A stretch of 64,000 nucleotides of DNA from Apostichopus japonicus (GCF_037975245.1 NC_092576.1:45421111-45485110), one strand, 5' to 3'. Counted from the stretch's first letter, positions 46,952 to 59,243 are shown. The notes: generated by a model from the letters alone, not told the origin. Made by a program: numbers and translations.

Positions 46952-47024
46952 GCGTCCATAGCCTAGTGGTTAGGGTGTCCGCGTACAGAGCGGGAGGCCC
47001 GTGGTTCGAATCCCGGTGGAGGCT
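46952..47024 (+). tRNA. tRNA-like sequence (pseudogene or SINE head)
   Basis: A 73-nt segment has the internal promoter boxes: A-box-like TAGCCTAGTGGTTAGGGTGT and B-box GGTTCGAATCC. The acceptor stem GCGTCCA/TGGAGGC has one mismatch. The anticodon stem TCCGC/GCGGG has one wobble pair and a 7-nt loop with ACA at the anticodon position. The T stem has two mismatches. There is no CCA. Degraded pairing and an unusual anticodon argue for a tRNA-derived repeat or pseudogene. The protein frame that runs through it is an artefact often produced by such sequences. Confidence 0.6.
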
Positions 47025-47066
47025 GAAAGTTTTTTCACTGTTCTTGATTTTCCAACTCATTACGAT

Positions 47067-47070
<4 letters not shown>

Positions 47071-47104
<34 letters not shown>
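47071..47104. repeat. (AT)n microsatellite, ~34 bp
   Basis: A pure AT run downstream of the tRNA-like sequence, so that sequence sits between two TA-rich microsatellites. Confidence 0.95.
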
Positions 47105-47111
<7 letters not shown>

Positions 47112-47143
47112 TATTTAAAATAAATCAACTTGTGAGTTTAGAG

Positions 47144-47596
47144 CCGTGGTTTTCAACCTTGGGCTCGCGGGCCCATTTGGGCCCGCGAAGCCGATTTTGT
47201 GGGCTCGCGAGCATTGCCCCAGTAATGATTAAAAATTGTGGCATTTTTGGGGGCTGGTGGCGAAGGCACATGATGATGTTTCTTAGGAAGCCTCTTCGAT
47301 GAAACCTTGTACAACGGGTAAAATTTACTCAACCCTAACCCTATAAGACTAGTATAAGAGAATACCATTGAGGGTTGCAAGAAATCTTTGAGATAGGCAG
47401 TACCTGTCATCTGATCACGGAGGAACATACATAGCTCTGATTGAGTCCCCGGGTCACTTGTGTCAAGAATACACATAATAAGCGCTGTGAAATTGATTTT
47501 ATGATGTTGATAACTTTGCAGGGTAGGGTATGGGCTCGCGAGGACGGCTCGGAAGACGAATTGGGCTCGTGATCGAAAAAAGGTTGAAAACCAAGG
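47144..47596. mobile_element. hAT-type MITE with GGTTTTCAACC ends (453 bp)
   Basis: The ends CCGTGGTTTTCAACCTT and, in reverse, CCTTGGTTTTCAACCTT are inverted repeats with one mismatch. A perfect 8-bp duplication GTTTAGAG lies at 47136-47143 and 47597-47604. GGTTYTCAACC termini are characteristic of Charlie-like hAT elements. GGGCTCGCGRGC words occur near both ends. No transposase is encoded. Confidence 0.92.
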
Positions 47597-47816
47597 GTTT
47601 AGAGCGCATGCAATGCCATTTGAAGATAGAACAATCCTTCATTCTAATTCCCACATCTCTTTACATTCCCTAGAGCTTCCGGTGCTTTGCTCCCTGGTCC
47701 CCCACCGAGCGTTTTCCCTGGACCTTCGACCCTCGGAGCTTCGCGCTCCCGAGGCTCCGTTGGGTTATTCCGACCAGAAAACAAACTTCTGGCTACACAC
47801 ACCTGATACCTGCCAG

Positions 47817-49449
47817 CAGGGACGTAGCTAAGGCCTGATGTTTGGGGGGGGGTGTAGTCGCTGAAATTCCAACTGGATGGGTTTTGGAGTCAGAAAATTC
47901 CGACTGCTGCCTTGTACCCCCCCCCCCCCCCCCCCCGCACTCATCGTCAACGATACGGTCAGTGTCAGTCAGACACCCCATCTTTCGCGACTGCACTTTT
48001 GTTCCGAACTTTTTTCAATACATTTGTACCTTATGGAGCAAAGTTTTTGCTTATGTTGATGGCACTTTTAAACTTCCGTAGATTAGCATTGAGTGTTTTA
48101 ATTGTATACCATAGGGACAATGTATATATATCCGAACGTCGTAGCCAGGAATTTGAAAGGGGAAGCACTTTTTGCGATTGATATGGGAGAGGGGTCTAAG
48201 GGGAGGGGGTGTCCCCCTCCCCTTTGAGATTTTTTTCTGAACAATTGAAGGTCCTTAGATGCGATCTGGTGCAATTTGTTGCCAGTTTCATCATTATCAT
48301 ATGATATCATATTATCAGCAGATTTTGTTTCCTGTTTGAATTCTTTTACATGTTCTTTTACATAATATATCAGAAAGACAAACATAGTGCTCTTTTAAAA
48401 TTTTTCCAGAAGGATGATTCTTGTTTATTGTCCAATGTCTGGACTTAAATACATTTGACGAACTTAATTGATGGACAATATAAACTTTCATATTTTGTAA
48501 GACAGCCAGATTTGCAGTGGCCTAAAAAATATCGTTATCTCCGTGTATTAACAGTGTAATAATTATTTATAGGAAGTGCGTATCACGTACGATTGCTAGC
48601 TTAGCTTCATAACATGCTGTTCGTGCAACAACTTAGGACGAATCATAGAACGGATGAGAACGAACTTGTCGTCGTCGTTGTGCATACGGTTCGTGACATT
48701 CCATCGAGTGAGGTTAGGTAGGCAATATGTATTTTATTACGCAGTGGCCAACTGTAGGTTTGAAATAGGCTATAGGCTAAATTTATCTAATTGCATCTGC
48801 CAAACTAAGTAAGTAGTTCAATCAGTAGGCCTGCATGTTATTACGATTATAATCGAGTTAACGGAGCTGACGAGTATTCAAGATCAAAAGAGCACTGACA
48901 AAATACCATGCTAAAAAACAACAGTTTTTAAACATTTTTTTCGACACTCAAAGGGGGGAGCAGTCGCTCCCCTGCTCCCCCTGGCTACGTCCCTGGTATA
49001 TCCTGAACTAACTTTAAGCTAGCGAACAGGGTCGACCCACCCAATAGCAAAATTAATACATAAATTTTCCGAATTGAAGCTGGCGAACGTTGTATTTTTT
49101 TTAGAGTATTCAAAATCATACGAAGTTTTGTATGGTGGAGTATAAGGATCGCGAGATACAATTTCTCAATGTGACGAGGAAAACGTGGTAAATATGACTG
49201 ATTAAAGGTCAATTTTGATAAAAAAATTATGTCACTCACAAATTACAAGAACATATGAAAATAAGAGTGCGACAGTCAGAAAAATTAGAGCGCGACAGTC
49301 GGAAATTCCGAATTGAAGCTGGCGACAGTCGGAAATTCCGACAGTCGGAAATTCCGACTGTCGCACTCAAATTTTCCAACTATCGTCATTTTTACCAAGA
49401 TTGGGGGGGGGGTGAGACACCCCCACACCCCCCTCTAGCGACGTCCCTG
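47817..49449 (+). mobile_element. hAT-like element, family A copy 2 (1,633 bp, interrupted)
   Basis: The ends CAGGGACGTAGCTAA and, in reverse, CAGGGACGTCGCTAG match copy 1 at 18909-20175. A perfect 8-bp duplication CCTGCCAG lies at 47809-47816 and 49450-49457. It contains a long C run near 47918-47937 and, near the other end, a cluster of GTCGGAAATTCCGAC palindromes. It is interrupted by the element at 48134-48995. It has no transposase. Confidence 0.9.
48134..48995. mobile_element. Nested hAT-like element (862 bp)
   Basis: The right end in reverse reads CAGGGACGTAGCCAGGGGG; the left end GAACGTCGTAGCCAGG is a decayed version. The flanks ATATATCC (48126-48133) and GTATATCC (48996-49003) match at 7 of 8 bases. 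Family A copy 1 lacks this segment, supporting insertion. Near the left end, AAGGGGAGGGGG-TGT-CCCCCTCCCCTT forms a 12-bp-stem hairpin (about 48198-48224). It is non-coding. Confidence 0.75.
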
Positions 49450-49584
49450 CCTGCCAGCCCCCTCCCCCAACAATGTTGAAAATGTTCCTAAGCGTATATG
49501 CATAGAGTATTTTTTTCTGTCCAATATGGCTATTGACGCTGCGCATCAAGTTATTTTCTCCCATACCTCGTCAGGACATATGTG

Positions 49585-50645
49585 CAGTGGTGTAGCCAGG
49601 GGGGGGGGGGGGCGTGGGGACGACAGCTCCCCATGAAAGCTTGTCGCCCCCAGTCGCCCCCCACTGGGATTTTGGGTGTCGAAAATAAAATTACGTGTGA
49701 AAAATATATCATTGGTCTGAATGGTTTCGAATCTCCATGATGACCACTCGTGAACGACCCTTCGACCGCGGACCGGCAGTAGGCTATAGTTGCTGATAAA
49801 CCGGACGAGACATTTTTTTTCACTTCTGGGACATACCCTGATGCTCTTAAAACCGCTAAAAAAACAAATTTTCAAGAAAGGAGACATTCCTTCGCTGAGG
49901 ATCAGTCTATCACCCTAATAATGTTTCAGTCTTTCAATCTTTGATCATGTCAGTTTGACATATAGTTCGGTCATTTTCCACGCGCAATTTGCAGATTTGT
50001 CGAAAAATGTCAATGCCGGTGTCAAACTCACAATTTTGTGGTATGACTCCCAGGACGGCAAGTCGAGAAACTCAAATTCAGTCGCGGCGGATAGCTTCCT
50101 TTGCCTATAGTATGTCCGGGGACATTTTGGGGCATCGTTCCTATATCTGAGGCCCTGGGGTCATTCCTTGACCAACTTGGTGAAATATAATGTGCCCATT
50201 TCGAAGTAAATGTATTCACAGATTGTTAGTTGCCATGGTTTTGAACAAATGAGGGGTATTCTTTCCAGAAACATAGGGCAAAATGGGGCTGGGGTTTCCA
50301 GTTCGCCGCATTTGTCAACTTGCACTGGGTTCTAATGTTGATGTCAATTGGAATCACTAATAACAGAAATAATTCACCAAAAATTAGGCCGCATAAACTT
50401 TATTGCAGATTTCCTGAGTGACGAATTTGTAATTTTCTCCCGAAATCACACAACTAGATGGCTGCTATCCAGCCTGGCAAGTGCCATCTCCAGCGATCTG
50501 GCAGATATTGAAATCTGAAATTTTCTTGGTACGCTGCGCGCCAACCTATGGTGGCGCTCCGCTTGATAGTAACAAGACGCCCTCCCAGGAAATGGTCAAG
50601 CCCCCCACCGCCGCCCTCACTGAAAAAATCCTGGCTACGCCACTG
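49585..50645. mobile_element. hAT-like element (1,061 bp)
   Basis: The ends CAGTGGTGTAGCCAGG and, in reverse, CAGTGGCGTAGCCAGG have one mismatch. A perfect 8-bp duplication CATATGTG lies at 49577-49584 and 50646-50653. A G run near 49600-49613 sits just inside the left end, and the shared core lies reversed at 50529-50570. It has no transposase. The frames across it are by-products. Confidence 0.92.
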
Positions 50646-50653
50646 CATATGTG

Positions 50654-52427
50654 AGTCCCCACCATGCCGTGTAACATGAATCGTCCATTACCCTCATCGA
50701 CTGTTCCGTATAGTTAGGCATCCCTGCTCATATATACACTTACACACATCCTTAGAGAACAATTCTAAACGGGTGTATTAAGGGCGTTTGTAGCTTCAAC
50801 TACGGTTCAGTAAGGCCTTGGTTATATGTTTGGTGATATCTTTGTCAATAAAGTGTTAATAAAATAAATAACAACTTCACAGATGATTTACTTTACTTTT
50901 ATTAAAAGTTATGGTTTGAAGTACAATGAAAGACCGTCTTTGGTGAAATCAAGTTTACATTTATAATCATCACATGTTCACTTTCCACCAATCACTGTAG
51001 CATCATACTTAATTTGGCAATCTCTAAATATGACAACAGATCATATAATATCCTAACGAGTGGTTCTAGGAAACCAGTCCAAGCCAAAGGTAAGTAAAAT
51101 TTACAGGCAAGACTATAGTACAAATCACATGCAATCACATATTAATATTTGTATTCATTGCTGTAAAATGTTTCTATGCAACAAAGACTGGATATGTTAC
51201 AGAAGCGTTGAGGTTCCAATAAACCCTCATAATATTTGCATTTCTTAATTTTAAGTATGAACTATGCACAATACATAAAAAAGATAAAACACAACACTTT
51301 ATGTTAAAGTCTGAATACCTGACTTGATGATGAATTTAGGAAAACATACTTCCGAAGTAGATTCAATATTGTTATTCTACATGCACTCTGACCAGATGGG
51401 TGAATAGAGAAAAGCTGTCGCAATCGAAAGAAATTCAATTTCTGTTACCCTTATGGTGGGAACGATGTAACGTAAAAACACATGTTCATTACACTAGGCC
51501 TAACGGTTGTAAACAAAACAGAGAGATTTGATTGGCGCATTATCTGCTGGCGGGGCTTGCACATTTTGATTGAAGTTTGTTTAATCTATGTACTCATTAA
51601 AAAGCTGGCGAATTTTATTCAGCTTAAATATTTTAACGACATGAAACTCAATGAAATTAATTTCTATTGATATGAAAAATGCATATATCGGTGTCATTTT
51701 CTCTGAATTTATAGTGCAGTAAGATGGAAAGGTCGAAGTTTAAATTGTTCAAACAAGTAATGAGACTTTAACAACGCTCATTAATTCGCCCTCCTTAGAA
51801 ATAACATCACGAATAGCAAAATAAAGAAATGGATAATCCATATTATTTACTATTAAATTCATAATTGTACAGAAACTGACTTAATTGTTTATTATAATAC
51901 AAAAAATACATATCTCACCATTCACATCCTCTGATATCCATATGTCACTATTCAACTATTCTACAATTTTGTTTCCAAATTTCGCGTCAAGTTTAGTTAT
52001 TATATTTGCTTTAAATTATAAAATACTTCTAGTTTTCCAAGAGATGAGAAGACATGCGTCAGTGTGGACATTTTGATGACGTAATTAAATCTACATATCC
52101 TCGCCACCATATACAGTATCTCCATTCACTTACTGACACTATCCATAACCACTCACGCATCGATTCTCGTTATAGAATTACTATATTTACCATGACAACA
52201 TATGTACTTCTAAATTAATTACCACGGAGGTAAACTACATAAATACTGCTAGGTCAGTGTTCTTCATTTTCAAGATTCCTGGTTTCATGATAGGTGGTGT
52301 TTGTACTTATGTGACACCCACAGTTACACCTTGGAAATGTGAAAGTAACATATTTCTACCACTACCATATACCTTAACTTTATCTACAGTGTTACAAAAC
52401 CTTCTTTCAAACTATACCTATATTTCA
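50654..52427. other. Non-coding stretch, nothing recognised
   Basis: AT-rich DNA without recognised exon, RNA gene or repeat. The open frames are short and unlike known proteins. Confidence 0.45.
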
Positions 52428-52435
52428 CAATGTAG

Positions 52436-52940
52436 CACTGGCGGATCCAGGGAGGGGGGGGGCATGCCCCCCCCCCCCAAAGGTGAGCCAAAAAGTGTTT
52501 CCGAACATCCGCTAAATCATATGATTTGAAATTTAAAAAATCGAGAGGAATAGCAGTGGTAGTCTAGTCTAAACCTTTTCGTTTTCTGGTTTAAAGTTAA
52601 ATGTATGAGCATGAGGATTTACAGTGTATCACCATTTTGCAGTTACAGGCTGGTTGTAAGAAATTTATAACCTATGAGAAATAAAATTTCTTGAGAAAGA
52701 TGATCCCAACTTTGTTTTATAAATATTTTAGAAAATTACACCTGGGAAACATTTTTTTATAGAAGTAAATTAACATTACCATTATACACTTTTGTCGCAC
52801 CAAATTGCATCTGAGGGCATTCAGCAATAGACAATTTTCCAAAGGGGGAGGGGGGCACCCCCTCACCTTAGACCCCTCCCCCATATCACTCTAATGCCAC
52901 TTTTGGCCCCTCCCAAACAAAGGCCCTGGATCCGCCAGTG
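52436..52940. mobile_element. hAT-like MITE (505 bp)
   Basis: Perfect 17-bp terminal inverted repeats CACTGGCGGATCCAGGG are flanked by a perfect 8-bp duplication CAATGTAG at 52428-52435 and 52941-52948. Just inside the left end GGGGGGGGCATGCCCCCCCC is a palindrome. It contains the GCACCAAATTGCATCTGAGG block related to sequence in 48134-48995 and near 63550. This pristine structure suggests it is one of the youngest insertions here. Confidence 0.95.
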
Positions 52941-52948
52941 CAATGTAG

Positions 52949-53445
52949 AATCTCAAAACCGAGGCAGCCAAACTCATAAATATTCCATTTTCTTTGGAAT
53001 AACTCCAAGTATAATTCGATGAAAACGTTTTTTTTTTCTCAAAATAGTTTTTTTAAATATTATTTTCGGGGATAACTTATTGATAAGCATGTCATTCTGA
53101 TATAAATGGTTCCTTCTTTATAATTGGCAGAAGACGTATCCATGAAGTGATACAAGAAAATAATTGCTTAGCAGAATAAATACATTTGAAAATATCAGCA
53201 TAAAATCGAGTGAGTTAAAAATAAGTATGATGATTTAAACTAAACTACATAAGTAACAGTCCCCTAAGCAAGAAATGTAAACAAATATCGACACATAGTA
53301 TATGGAAAAAGCGATGGTGTTTAAAGCTAAGTGAAAGAATTAAAGAGGACGATCGCCAATGTTGTAACAACGTCACAATTATTTATAGAGACCCGAATTC
53401 CCTTTGAAGTTTCCCAGTACACTCTAAACTTGTTTTGTGTAAACC
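52949..53445. other. Non-coding stretch, nothing recognised
   Basis: AT-rich sequence with T runs near 53028-53037. No feature is supported. Confidence 0.45.
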
Positions 53446-53558
53446 TCAGGCAAGCAATTTTCGATGAACTGAGTGGTGTATAATAACTCCAGCGGGATCA
53501 GAACAGGTTGTCTTCAGAAACATGTACTTGCGTAATTCATCTACCAGGATCCAAACTT
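53446..53558 (-). CDS. Possible terminal exon
   Basis: After a good acceptor (CTTCTTTGTCCTGTAG) one frame reads VWILVDELRKYMFLKTTCSD and on to HRKLLA and a TGA, 36 codons. It needs a one-base overhang from an upstream exon. The nearest upstream minus-strand exon (59244) ends in phase 0, so a direct join gives a quick stop. It could be part of that gene with a missed exon, or chance. Confidence 0.2.
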
Positions 53559-53768
53559 CTACAGGACAAAGAAGAATAAAAATCAAACATTTTCAAAATA
53601 GGATCATAGTTTTTCAATATGTTGATGTATAAGAGTGGAATTATATTTGATAACGGAAAATGTTTAATAAAGGTCTCGGCTTTTCTCATCTAACATTAAA
53701 ACGTATTCAATCAGAATGCGTGGATATAAAGCGTAATCATTTGACATGTTTTTTGTGGGGGAGGGGTG

Positions 53769-56700
53769 GATAATCCACTCAGTGTATCATTATTATATTT
53801 CGAATACATCCCTTTAATCCCCTCAGTGTATGTTAGTAATATTTGATGACTAAGTAAATATTTGTTGACTGCCTCCCTCTAATACACTCATTGTTTGTTT
53901 AGTAATATTTGTTGACCACATCCCTTTAATCCCCTCAGTGTATGTTAGTAATATGTTTTTACTACATCACTCTAATCCACACATTGTTTGTTTAGTAATA
54001 TTTGTTGACTGCGTCCCTCTAATCCACTCATTGTTTGTTAAGTAATATTTGTTGATCACATCCCTTTAATGCCCTCAGTGTATGTTATTAATATGTTTTG
54101 ACTACATCACTCTAATCCACACATTGTTTGTTTAGTAATATTTGTTGACTGCGTCCCTCTAACTCACTCATTGTTTGCTTAGTAATATTTGTTGATCACA
54201 TCCTTTTAATCCCCTCAGTGTATGTTAGTAATATGTTTTGACTACATCACTCTAATCCACACATTGTTTGTTTAGTAATATTTGTTGACCACATCCCTTT
54301 AATCCCCTTAGTGTATGTTAGTAATATGTTTTGACTACATCACTCTAATCCACACATTGCTTGTTTAGTAATATTTGTTGACTGCGTCCCTCTAATCCAC
54401 TCATTTTTTGTTAAGTAATATTTGGTGATCACATCCCTTTAATCCCCTCAGTGTATGTTAGTAATATATTTTGACTACATCACTCTAATCCACACATTTT
54501 TTGTTTAGTAATATTTGTTGATCACATCCCTTTAATCCCCTCAGTGTATGTTAGTAATATGTTTTGACTACATCACTCTAATCCACACATTGTTTGTTTA
54601 GTAATATTTGTTGATCACATCCCTTTAATCCCCTTAGTGTATGTTAGTAATATGTTTTGACTATATCACTCTAATCCACACATTGCTTGTTTAGTAATAT
54701 TTGTTGACTGCGTCCCTCTAATCCACTCATTTTTTGTTAAGTAATATTTGTTGATCACATCCCTTTAATCCCCTCAGTGTATGTTAGTAATATGTTTTGA
54801 CTACATCACTCTAATCCACACATTTTTTGTTTAGTAATATTTGTTGATCACATCCCTTTAATCCCCTCAGTGTATGTTAGTAATATGTTTTGACTACATC
54901 ACTCTAATCCACTCATTGTTTGTTTAGTAATATTTGTTGATCACATCCCTTTAATCCCCTCAGTGTATGTTATTAATATGTTTTGACTACATCACTCTAA
55001 TCCACACATTGCTTGTTTAGTAATATTTGTTGACTGTGTCCCTCTAATCCACTCATTTTTTGTTTAGTAATATTTGTTGATCACATCCCTTTAATCCCCT
55101 CAGTGTATGTTAGTAATATGTTTTGACTTCATCACTCTAATCCACACATTTTTTGTTTAGTAATATTTGTTGATCACATCCCTTTAATCCCCTCAGTGTA
55201 TGTTATTAATATGTTTTGACTACATCACTCTAATCCACACATTGTTTGTTTAGTAATATTTGTTGACTGCGTCCCTCTAACTCACTCATTGTTTGCTTAG
55301 TAATATTTGTTGATCACATCCCTTTAATCCCCTCAGTGTATGTTATTAACATGTTTTGACTACATCACTCTAATCCACACATTGCTTGTTTAGTAATATT
55401 TGTTGACTGCGTCCCTCTAATCCACTCATTTTTTGTTTAGTAATATTTGTTGATCACATCCCTTTAATCCCCTCAGTGTATGTTAGTAATATGTTTTGAC
55501 TTCATCACTCTAATCCACACATTTTTTGTTTAGTAATATTTGTTGATCACATCCCTTTAATCCCCTCAGTGTATGTTAGTAATATGTTTTGACTACATCA
55601 CTCTAATCCACACATTGCTTGTTTAGTAATATTTGTTGACTGCGTCCCTCTAATCCACTCATTTTTTGTTTAGTAATATTTGTTGATCACATCCCTTTAA
55701 TCCCCTCAGTGTATGTTAGTAATATGTTTTGACTTCATCACTCTAATCCACACATTTTTTGTTTAGTAATATTTGTTGATCACATCCGTTTAATCCCCTC
55801 AGTGTATGTTAGTAATATGTTTTGACTACATCACTCTAATCCACACATTGTTTGTTTAGTAATATTTGTTGATCACATCCCTTTAATCCCCTCAGTGTAT
55901 GTTAGTAATATGTTTTGACTACATCACTCTAATCCACACATTGTTTGTTTAGTAATATTTGTTGACTGCGTCCCTCTAACTCACTCATTGTTTGCTTAGT
56001 AATATTTGTTGATCACATCCCTTTAATCCCCTCAGTGTATGTTATTAACATGTTTTGACTACATCACTCTAATCCACACATTGCTTGTTTAGTAATATTT
56101 GTTGACTTCGTCCCTCTAATCCACTCATTTTTGGTTTAGTAATATTTGTTGATCACATCCCTTTAATCCCCTCAGTGTATGTTAGTAATATGTTTTGACT
56201 TCATCACTCTAATCCACACATTTTTTGTTTAGTAATATTTGTTGATCACATCCCTTTAATCCCCTCAGTGTATGTTAGTAATATGTTTTGACTACATCAC
56301 TCTAATCCACACATTGTTTGTTTAGTAATATTTGTTGATCACATCCCTTTAATCCCCTCAGTGTATGTTATTAATATGTTTTGACTACATCACTCTAATC
56401 CACACATTGTTTGTTTAGTAATATTTGTTGACTGCGTCCCTCTAACTCACTCATTGTTTGCTTAGTAATATTTGTTGACCACATCCCTTTAATCCCCTCA
56501 GTGTATGTTTTTAATATGTTTTGACTACATCACTCTAATCCACACATTGTTTGTTTAGTAATATTTGTTGACCACATCCCTTTAATCCCCTTAATGTATG
56601 TTAGTAATATGTTTTGACTACATAACTCTAATCCACACATTGCTTGTTTAGTAATATTTGTTGACTGCGTCCCTCTAATCCACACATTTTTTGTTTAGTA

Positions 56701-57831
56701 ATATTTGTTGATCACATCCCTTTAATCCCCTCAGTGTATGTTAGTAATATGTTTTGACTTCATCCCTCTAATCCACACATTTTTTGTTTAGTAATATTTG
56801 TTGATCACATCCCTTTAATCCCCTTAGTGTATGTTAGTAATATGTTTTGACTACATCACTCTAATTCACACATTGTTTGTTTAGTAATATTTGTTGATCA
56901 CATCCCTTTAATCCCCTCAGTGTATGTTATTAATGTTTTGACTACATCACTCTAATCCACACATTGTTTGTTTAGTAATATTTGTTGACTGCGTCCCTCT
57001 AACTCACTCATTGTTTGCTTAGTAATATTTGTTGATCACATCCCTTTAATCCCCTCAGTGTATGTTAGTAATATGTTTTGACTACATCACTCTAATCCAC
57101 ACATTGTTTGTTTAGTAATATCTGTTGACTGCGTCCCTCTAACTCACTCATTGTTTGTTTAGTAATATTTGTTGACCACATCCCTTTAATCCCCTCAGTG
57201 TATGTTAGTAATTTTTTGATTACATCACTCTAATCCACACATTGTTTGTTTAGTAATATTTGCTGACTGCATCTCTCTAATCCACTCATTGTTTGTTTAG
57301 TAATATTTGTTGACCACATCCCTTTAATCCCCTCAGTGTATGTTAGTAATATGTTTTGACTACATCACTCTAATCCACACATTGTTTGTTTAGTAATATT
57401 TGTTGACTGCGTCCCTCTAACTCACTCATTGTTTGCTTAGTAATATTTGTTGATCACATCCCTTTAATCCCCTCAGTAATTGTTAGTTATATGTTTTGAC
57501 TACATCACTCTAATCCACACATTGTTTGTTTAGTAATATTTGTTGACTGCGTACCTCTAATCCACTCATTGTTTGTTTAGTAATATTTGTTGATCACATC
57601 CCTTTAATCCCCTCAGTGTATATGTTTTGACTACATCACTCTAATCCACACATTGTTTGTTTCGTAATATTTGTTGACTGCGTCCCTCTAACTCACTCAT
57701 TGTTTGCTTAGTAATATTTGTTGATCACATCCCTTTAATCCCCTCAGTGTATGTTAGTTATATGTTTTGACTACATCACTCTAATCCACACATTGTTTGT
57801 TTCGTAATATTTGTTGACTGCGTCCCTCTAA
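53769..57831 (+). repeat. 4-kb satellite with higher-order structure (~46-bp monomers)
   Basis: Nearly 90 monomers of 46-47 bp occur in three types. A contains CACATCCCTTTAATCCCCTC, B contains CTACATCACTCTAATCCACA, and C contains CTGCGTCCCTCTAAYYCACT. All share TTAGTAATATKTKTTGA. They alternate as A-B dimers (~93 bp) and A-B-C trimers (~140 bp), so blocks of two or three monomers, not single ones, have been amplified. No frame stays open through it. Degenerate monomers persist at 58640-58860. Confidence 0.97.
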
Positions 57832-58639
57832 TGTTGGTATTTTTTGACTACTGTTATGAAATAGTAATACTGCCTTCTTTGAGGTTCCTGGTACACTCCA
57901 TCAAGAGATCGTACAGGCCCTTTAAATATTGATCTGGGTCGAGGTTTCAGTTTTCCCTCGAGAAGTTTTAACTATCTTATTGAATCATGTTACAGGGCCT
58001 TTTGCCTAAAATAGATCCCATGTATCTGTGGAACATTCGAGAAGGCTCTTCTCACGTGGTATGGGGGATTTTCCATAAAAAGGTTGGACATCCAAACTCC
58101 TAACCAATCAGGACAGATCAGTGCTTTATGCACTGATTTTTATATCGTTAGCTTATGCAGGATGGGCAGGTGATCAGCTGCCTTCTGACTATGCGCAGTG
58201 GGATTTTCGGTGGAGTGTTTTATCAAAAGCGGCATGGTCCCGCAAGTTTGTGACTTCGAGTTATTATTATTATTATTATGGATCCTTATATAGCGCAAAT
58301 ACTATAACATATGTATATTCAAATGCGCTTTACATGTTGCGTTATTGACGGAGATCATTTTTTTTGGGGGGGGGGGGGGGGTTTATGTTAACGGCAAACT
58401 AATCATTTTATTTAATTCGAGAAGAAAATCGACCGAGAAGAAATTATACCAAATCACTAATCAAATCCTATCTTGTCAACTTGTTTTTGTGATTACTGTC
58501 AGTGTTTTCCTCTATCGTCCGTTCGAGACATCTCCTGAAGAAGCGTAGAATACGGCATCAAGATACTCCAATACCTCTCTCTCTGGCGAGTCACTTTATA
58601 ATATTACATGCCGAAGTCATGGGCTCGTTATAATATTAC
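57832..58639. other. Unique segment within the satellite, with a (TTA)n repeat end
   Basis: This separates the main array from degenerate monomers. It contains (TTA)6 near 58259-58279 followed by CCTTATATAGCGCAAA and ATGCGCTTTACATG. That arrangement, a triplet run next to a GCGC word and a GCGCTTTAC block, is seen in dispersed repeats like the one at 11209. A G run lies at 58366-58381. It could be an insertion into the satellite; I could not define its ends. Confidence 0.45.
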
Positions 58640-58860
58640 ACTACATCACTATAATCCATCCATTGCTTTGTTTGTAATATTAGTTTACTACATTCCTATA
58701 ATCCACCCATTATATGTTTAGTAATATTTGTTAACTACATCACTTTAATCCATGTAGTGTATGTTAGTAATATGTGTTGGGTACATCCCTCTAGTTGATC
58801 CATATTATGTTTAACATTATCGGTAAACTACATAATTTGTAACAACCCATTGCCTATTTA
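58640..58860 (+). repeat. Degenerate satellite monomers
   Basis: Four or five diverged copies of the 46-bp monomer (CTACATCACTATAATCCATC, TTAGTAATATTTGTTAACTA, TTAGTAATATGTGTTGGGTA) form the worn edge of the array at 53769-57831. Confidence 0.8.
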
Positions 58861-59243
58861 TAACTATTTATTATATTAACTTTTATCCAATCACTCATCG
58901 TGTTTTGCTCACTTGTCTCTACTCACCCGATATGTCAGTACTTTCTTATAATTCTCATTCAGAAACCATCAACTGATAACCGAGATATGACTCAATTAAA
59001 CAGTTATTGATATATCACAGTTATAGTTAGTTCATCGGATGACATCACTGTATGTTTGTTACTTTGACTAAGCAATGGTGTGTTCAATACAGTGACATGC
59101 GCTGTATTACAAGCGTCTGGGGATACTCAAGTACCACGCCAATGGTATTTAGATGCTCTTGCTTGTAATTACAGTATCAATATGTCATTAAAACAAATAT
59201 GATATAAAATAATTATTACACAGGAGATGTAATGATTACTTAC

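Noticed and set aside
46825-47118. 97-codon frame with SLVVRVSAYRAGGPWFESR
   Set aside because: This is the usual chance translation of a tRNA-like sequence followed by a TA microsatellite.
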